This document shows, piece after piece, positions 15,968 to 19,678 of a stretch of 19,678 bases of DNA. Position 1 is the stretch's first letter, and every line of letters starts with the position of its first letter. The position numbers and the translations under genes are program-made. The notes under the pieces were generated by a model. That model was not told the origin of the DNA. It made no database searches and saw nothing but the letters and a program-made list of their open reading frames with translations. The stretch is from positions 1-19,678 of the forward strand of contig CAKPTK010000028.1 in NCBI GenBank assembly GCA_934190685.1, read 5' to 3'. The DNA is from an uncultured Prevotella sp. GTDB lineage: Bacteria; Bacteroidota; Bacteroidia; Bacteroidales; Bacteroidaceae.

Positions 15968-16433
15968 AATATTCCTTCTTGTCCGTTTTTTCACGCCACA
16001 TATCGAAGGCTTTTATGGCTTCTGTGCGGAGCAGAATCTCTGATGGCTTCTTCCGCTTTTGAGGTTCAAGGGCGATTTCCTGGTAAATGAAATCGTCATC
16101 GAATCCAATGTTGGCGGCATCCTTTTTGTTGTTGGCATAATAAATTTTGTCCAGATGCGCCCAATAGATGGCACCGAAACACATGGGACATGGTTCGCAG
16201 GAAGTGAAAATCTCACATCCCGACAGGTCGAAGGTGTGGAGAGCCTTGGCGGCTTTGCGGATGACTGACACTTCTGCATGGGCAGTCGGGTCGCAGTCTA
16301 TCGTCACGCAGTTGGACGCCTCGGCGACAATCTCGCCATTCTTCGCTATGACGGCTCCGAATGGACCTCCGCCATTTCTCACGCTTTCTTCACTGAGGGC
16401 AATGGCCCTGAGCATCAATTCTTTGTTTGTCAT
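15966..16433 (-). CDS. guaD: Guanine deaminase (GuaD-type cytidine-deaminase fold)
   Basis: A cytoplasmic zinc hydrolase, 155 residues, expected to convert guanine to xanthine and ammonia in purine salvage and catabolism. The deaminase motifs are HAEV with zinc ligand H52 and catalytic E54, and PCPMC with zinc ligands C82 and C85. GGGPFGAVI (21-29) forms the substrate pocket. The stretch GCEIFTSCEPCPMCFGAIYW, then GFDDDFIYQEI, and the C-terminal tyrosine Y155 parallel Bacillus GuaD, where a terminal tyrosine and an aspartate near 114 contribute to guanine recognition. A generic nucleoside or tRNA-adenosine deaminase is the alternative; the C-terminal features favour GuaD. It is downstream of secA but separated from it by a terminator, so it needs its own promoter, which I could not identify. 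Confidence 0.85.
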   Translation of the reverse strand: MTNKELMLRAIALSEESVRNGGGPFGAVIAKNGEIVAEASNCVTIDCDPTAHAEVSVIRKAAKALHTFDLSGCEIFTSCEPCPMCFGAIYWAHLDKIYYANNKKDAANIGFDDDFIYQEIALEPQKRKKPSEILLRTEAIKAFDMWREKTDKKEY

Positions 16434-16474
16434 ATGATTTCTTCTTTTTGTTATTGTTGAGATGGGGTTGCGTT

Positions 16475-16513
16475 AAAAAGGGCATATCCGAGATATGGTT
16501 CCCTGATATGCCC
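16475..16513 (-). terminator. Rho-independent terminator of secA
   Basis: On the - strand GGGCATATC (16513-16505) pairs with GATATGCCC (16488-16480), a 9-bp stem with a 16-base loop, followed by TTTTT (16479-16475). It begins 31 bases after the secA stop. Confidence 0.8.
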
Positions 16514-16543
16514 CTGAGAGTCTATGTTTGTGGCTAAAGGATT

Positions 16544-19500
16544 TTATACAAGTCCTTTGCCGTGGCAGTCTTTAAACTTCTTGCCGCTACCGCATGGACA
16601 TGGGTCGTTGCGGCGAGGCATCTTGTCTTTCACATAGGGGGTGTGGTTTACTTCCTGATTCTCTCGAGTGTCTTGGTTAGCGGCAGCCTTCTGTGCCTCT
16701 TCTTCCAAGTCCTCTTTTTGCTCGGTGTAGCGCTGGCTGTGCTCTTCTGGAGCTGCCTGATGCACTTCCTGTTGCTGCAGTTCTGGTATCTGGGCACGCA
16801 TGAGGATGCTGACCGTACGGTTGTTCATGGAGTTGACCATGTTGTCGAAGAGTTTCACACTCTCGAGCTTGAATATGAGCAATGGGTCTTTCTGTTCATA
16901 GGATGCGTTCTGCACACTGTGCTTCAGTTCATCGAGTTGGCGGAGGTTCTCTTTCCACTCGTCATCGATAATCTTGAGGATAATCACTTTCTCAAACTGC
17001 TTCACCACACTCTTGCATTCTGTGTCATAGGCTTCCTTGAGGTCGCAAGGGATGTTGTAGCCGTTCTTGCCGTCCACGATGGGCACCATGATGCGCTCGA
17101 ACATCTGTCCTTGCTCTTCCTCTACTTGCTTGATGACCGGCCAAGCCACACTCTGGATGCGGTCGGTCTTGCGCTTGAAGGCTGCCATAGCGTCTTGGAA
17201 GGCGCGCTCTTCGAGGTCTGCATGGTTGTTACTGTTGATGAACTCTTCCTCTGTGAATGGACATTCCATGGCGAGCACCTTGAGGAATTGTTCACGGCAT
17301 CCCTCGTAGTCGTTGGTTTCGATGATGTTGACCACACGGTCCCAAATCATATTGGTGATGTCCATGCCGATGCGCTCACCCATGAGGGCGTGACGGCGCT
17401 TCTCATAGACTACGGTACGCTGCTTGTTCATCACGTCATCATATTCGAGCAGGCGCTTGCGGATACCGAAGTTGTTCTCTTCAACCTTCTTTTGGGCACG
17501 TTCAATGCTTCTGGAAATCATTGGTGCCTCGATGCGCTCGCCCTCCTTGAAGCCGAGTTTGTCCATGATGGAAGCGATGCGCTCGGAGGCGAACAAACGC
17601 ATCAGTTTGTCTTCGAGAGATACATAGAATACGGAAGAACCCGGGTCTCCCTGACGGCCGGCACGACCACGGAGCTGTCGGTCTACACGACGGCTTTCGT
17701 GCCGCTCTGTACCGATGATGGCCAGACCGCCTGCCTCCTTCACTTCCGGTGTCAGTTTGATGTCGGTACCACGACCTGCCATGTTGGTGGCGATGGTCAC
17801 TGCTCCGAGCATACGCTCTTCTATGTGTTTGTTTCCGTCTGCGTCAACAATCTCCACTTTGCCCAGCGAACTGCGTCCGGCTTCCTGTACGATGTGAGCC
17901 TCGCGCATGTGCTGCTTGGCGTTCAGGGTATTGTGGGGAATATGGCGCATGTCGAGCATCTTGCTCAACATTTCAGAGATGTCCACCGAGGTGGTGCCGA
18001 CCAACACTGGACGGCCAGCGTTTCTCATTGCTATGATCTCATCGATGACAGCCTTGTATTTCTCGCGGGCGGTCTTGTAGACACGGTCGTCGAGGTCCTT
18101 GCGGGCGATAGGCTTGTTGGTAGGAATCTCCACTACATCGAGTTTATAGATATCCCAGAACTCACCAGCTTCTGTCGAAGCTGTACCTGTCATACCGGAA
18201 AGCTTGTGGTACATACGGAAGTAGTTTTGCAGGGTGATGGTGGCGTAGGTCTGCGTAGCAGCTTCCACCTTCACGTGCTCCTTGGCTTCCACAGCCTGAT
18301 GGAGACCGTCGCTCCAACGGCGTCCCTCCATGATACGGCCTGTCTGCTCATCGACGATTTTTACCTCGCCGTCCATTACCACGTATTCCTCGTTGTTGTT
18401 GAACATGGTGTAGGCCTTGAGCAACTGCTGAAGTGTGTGTACACGTTCGCTCTGAACTGCGTAGTGGTTGAGGAGGTCATCCTTCTTGTCCAGTCTTTGC
18501 TGGTCGTCAAGATCCTTCTCGTTCTCCAAAGCCGACAACTGAGAAGCAATGTCGGGGAGGACGAAGAGCTCTTTGTCGTTCACTTGGTTGGAGAGCCATT
18601 CCGTACCTTTGTCGGTCAAATCGCATGAGTTGAGTTTCTCGTCCACCACGAAGTAGAGCGGTTCCACTGCCTCAGGCATCTTGCGGTTGTTGTTCTCCAT
18701 GTAATATTCCTCGGTCTTGAGCATGCCGGCCTTGATGCCTTCCTCAGAGAGGTATTTGATCAGTGGCTTATTCTTTGGCAGTGCCTTGAAGGAACGGTAG
18801 AGTGAAAGGAATCCCTCGTCGAGTGTCTTCTGGTCCTTGGTCTGCTGGCCTTTGGCGATGAGCTGCTTGGCGTCTGCGAGATACTGTGTGGCGAGCTTGC
18901 GCTGCACACCTACCAATTTCTCTACCAGCGGCTGGTATTCCTCATACATCTGGTCGTCACCCTTGGGTACAGGACCGGAGATGATGAGCGGAGTACGGGC
19001 ATCGTCAATCAACACGGAGTCGACCTCATCGACAATGGCGTAGTTGTGGGCGCGTTGCACGAGGTCGGCAGGAGAGATGGCCATATTGTCACGCAGATAG
19101 TCGAAACCGAACTCGTTGTTGGTACCGAAGGTGATGTCTGCCATGTAGGCTTTGCGACGCTCGGGTGAGTTGGGGCGGTGCTTGTCGATGCAGTCGACGG
19201 AAAGTCCGTTGAACTCATAGAGCGGTCCCATCCACTCGGAGTCACGTTTGGCCAAGTAGTCGTTGACTGTGACCACATGCACGCCATTGCCGGTGAGGGC
19301 GTTGAGGAACACAGGGAGAGTAGCCACGAGGGTCTTACCTTCACCAGTAGCCATTTCGGCGATTTTGCCTTGATGGAGCACCACGCCACCGAAGAGCTGC
19401 ACATCGTAGTGGACCATTTCCCATTTCAGGTCGTTTCCACCTGCAGTCCAATGATTGTGATAGTATGCCTTGTCACCGTCGATGGTGATGAAATCGTTCT

Positions 19501-19678
19501 TTGGGTCGGCGGCGAGCTCGCGGTCGAAGTCGGTGGCGGTCACCACGGTCTCTTCGTTTTCGGCAAAACGGCGGGCGGTGTCTTTCACGATGCTGAACGC
19601 TACGGGAAGCACTTCGTTGAGGGCTTTCTCATAGACCTCGAGCACCTCTTTCTCAAGATTGTCGATTTGGTTGAAGAT
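16544..19678 (-). CDS. secA: Protein translocase ATPase SecA (5' end beyond window)
   Basis: The motor ATPase that drives preproteins through SecYEG across the inner membrane. 1044 residues are visible, starting in-frame at the window edge ([12 protein letters not shown]); Bacteroidetes SecA proteins are about 1100 residues, so roughly 60-80 N-terminal residues are missing. Visible in order: Walker A GEGKT (codons 19331-19345), VNDYLAKRD, the Walker B/DEAD-type DEVD (codons 19019-19030) followed by [16 protein letters not shown], the preprotein-crosslinking and NBD2 regions with [10 protein letters not shown] and [15 protein letters not shown], and the helical scaffold. A Glu/Gln-rich linker then leads to the SEC-C zinc motif [16 protein letters not shown], which in other bacteria binds SecB and lipids. 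The long segment between DEVD and NBD2 is normal for the phylum. An internal GTG at 19645 is not a start. Confidence 0.96.
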   Translation of the reverse strand: MFNQIDNLEKEVLEVYEKALNEVLPVAFSIVKDTARRFAENEETVVTATDFDRELAADPKNDFITIDGDKAYYHNHWTAGGNDLKWEMVHYDVQLFGGVVLHQGKIAEMATGEGKTLVATLPVFLNALTGNGVHVVTVNDYLAKRDSEWMGPLYEFNGLSVDCIDKHRPNSPERRKAYMADITFGTNNEFGFDYLRDNMAISPADLVQRAHNYAIVDEVDSVLIDDARTPLIISGPVPKGDDQMYEEYQPLVEKLVGVQRKLATQYLADAKQLIAKGQQTKDQKTLDEGFLSLYRSFKALPKNKPLIKYLSEEGIKAGMLKTEEYYMENNNRKMPEAVEPLYFVVDEKLNSCDLTDKGTEWLSNQVNDKELFVLPDIASQLSALENEKDLDDQQRLDKKDDLLNHYAVQSERVHTLQQLLKAYTMFNNNEEYVVMDGEVKIVDEQTGRIMEGRRWSDGLHQAVEAKEHVKVEAATQTYATITLQNYFRMYHKLSGMTGTASTEAGEFWDIYKLDVVEIPTNKPIARKDLDDRVYKTAREKYKAVIDEIIAMRNAGRPVLVGTTSVDISEMLSKMLDMRHIPHNTLNAKQHMREAHIVQEAGRSSLGKVEIVDADGNKHIEERMLGAVTIATNMAGRGTDIKLTPEVKEAGGLAIIGTERHESRRVDRQLRGRAGRQGDPGSSVFYVSLEDKLMRLFASERIASIMDKLGFKEGERIEAPMISRSIERAQKKVEENNFGIRKRLLEYDDVMNKQRTVVYEKRRHALMGERIGMDITNMIWDRVVNIIETNDYEGCREQFLKVLAMECPFTEEEFINSNNHADLEERAFQDAMAAFKRKTDRIQSVAWPVIKQVEEEQGQMFERIMVPIVDGKNGYNIPCDLKEAYDTECKSVVKQFEKVIILKIIDDEWKENLRQLDELKHSVQNASYEQKDPLLIFKLESVKLFDNMVNSMNNRTVSILMRAQIPELQQQEVHQAAPEEHSQRYTEQKEDLEEEAQKAAANQDTRENQEVNHTPYVKDKMPRRNDPCPCGSGKKFKDCHGKGLV

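Noticed and set aside
15896..16090. 64-codon + strand open frame after the second TPR gene
   Set aside because: It runs through the bidirectional terminator and into antisense of guaD, with no promoter or similarity.
16562..18628. 688-codon open frame on the + strand opposite secA
   Set aside because: It is antisense to an unmistakable secA; the translation is rich in His/Val/Leu with no domain pattern, as expected from the third-position bias of the true gene.

Overview
The window looks like a chromosomal segment of a Bacteroidales bacterium, most likely of the Prevotella/Prevotellaceae type. The evidence is the TAnnTTTG -7 promoter boxes without Shine-Dalgarno leaders, a Bacteroidetes-style SecA with a C-terminal SEC-C zinc motif, a DUF4468 protein, a Porin_10-like 'putative porin', and several TonB-dependent receptors. 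Species cannot be assigned from the sequence alone. There are no tRNA or rRNA genes, CRISPR arrays, transposases or phage genes.

Left part (1-6860, + strand). It opens with the 3' end of a membrane protein carrying a C-terminal zinc ribbon. Next comes a TonB-dependent receptor with its own promoter and a strong terminator. After that is a tight three-gene unit: an exported CbiK-type chelatase, a second TonB-dependent receptor with heme-receptor-like FRAP/His/NxNL features, and a PepSY-type four-helix membrane protein with a histidine-rich loop. My reading is an iron/tetrapyrrole acquisition module: the receptor brings a metal-tetrapyrrole or ferric chelate into the periplasm, the chelatase binds it or exchanges its metal, and the PepSY protein reduces or handles the metal at the inner membrane. 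This is inference; the families are seen, the substrate is not.

Middle (6861-10691). A convergent junction holds a perfect 38-bp palindrome, two copies of an 11-bp repeat, and a 21-bp-stem bidirectional terminator. On the - strand follows a three-gene operon (DUF4468 protein, two-helix membrane protein, putative porin) transcribed leftwards from a promoter near 10360. The 377-bp divergent spacer also holds the gyrA leader.

Right part (10692-19678). On the + strand, gyrA is followed by two tandem paralogous exported TPR proteins. They end at a bidirectional terminator shared with the convergent guaD (guanine deaminase). Upstream of guaD, on the - strand, is secA with its own terminator; its 5' end lies beyond the window. 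This half is mostly housekeeping. The most novel-looking material is the chelatase/receptor/PepSY unit and the palindromic junction at 6890-7020.
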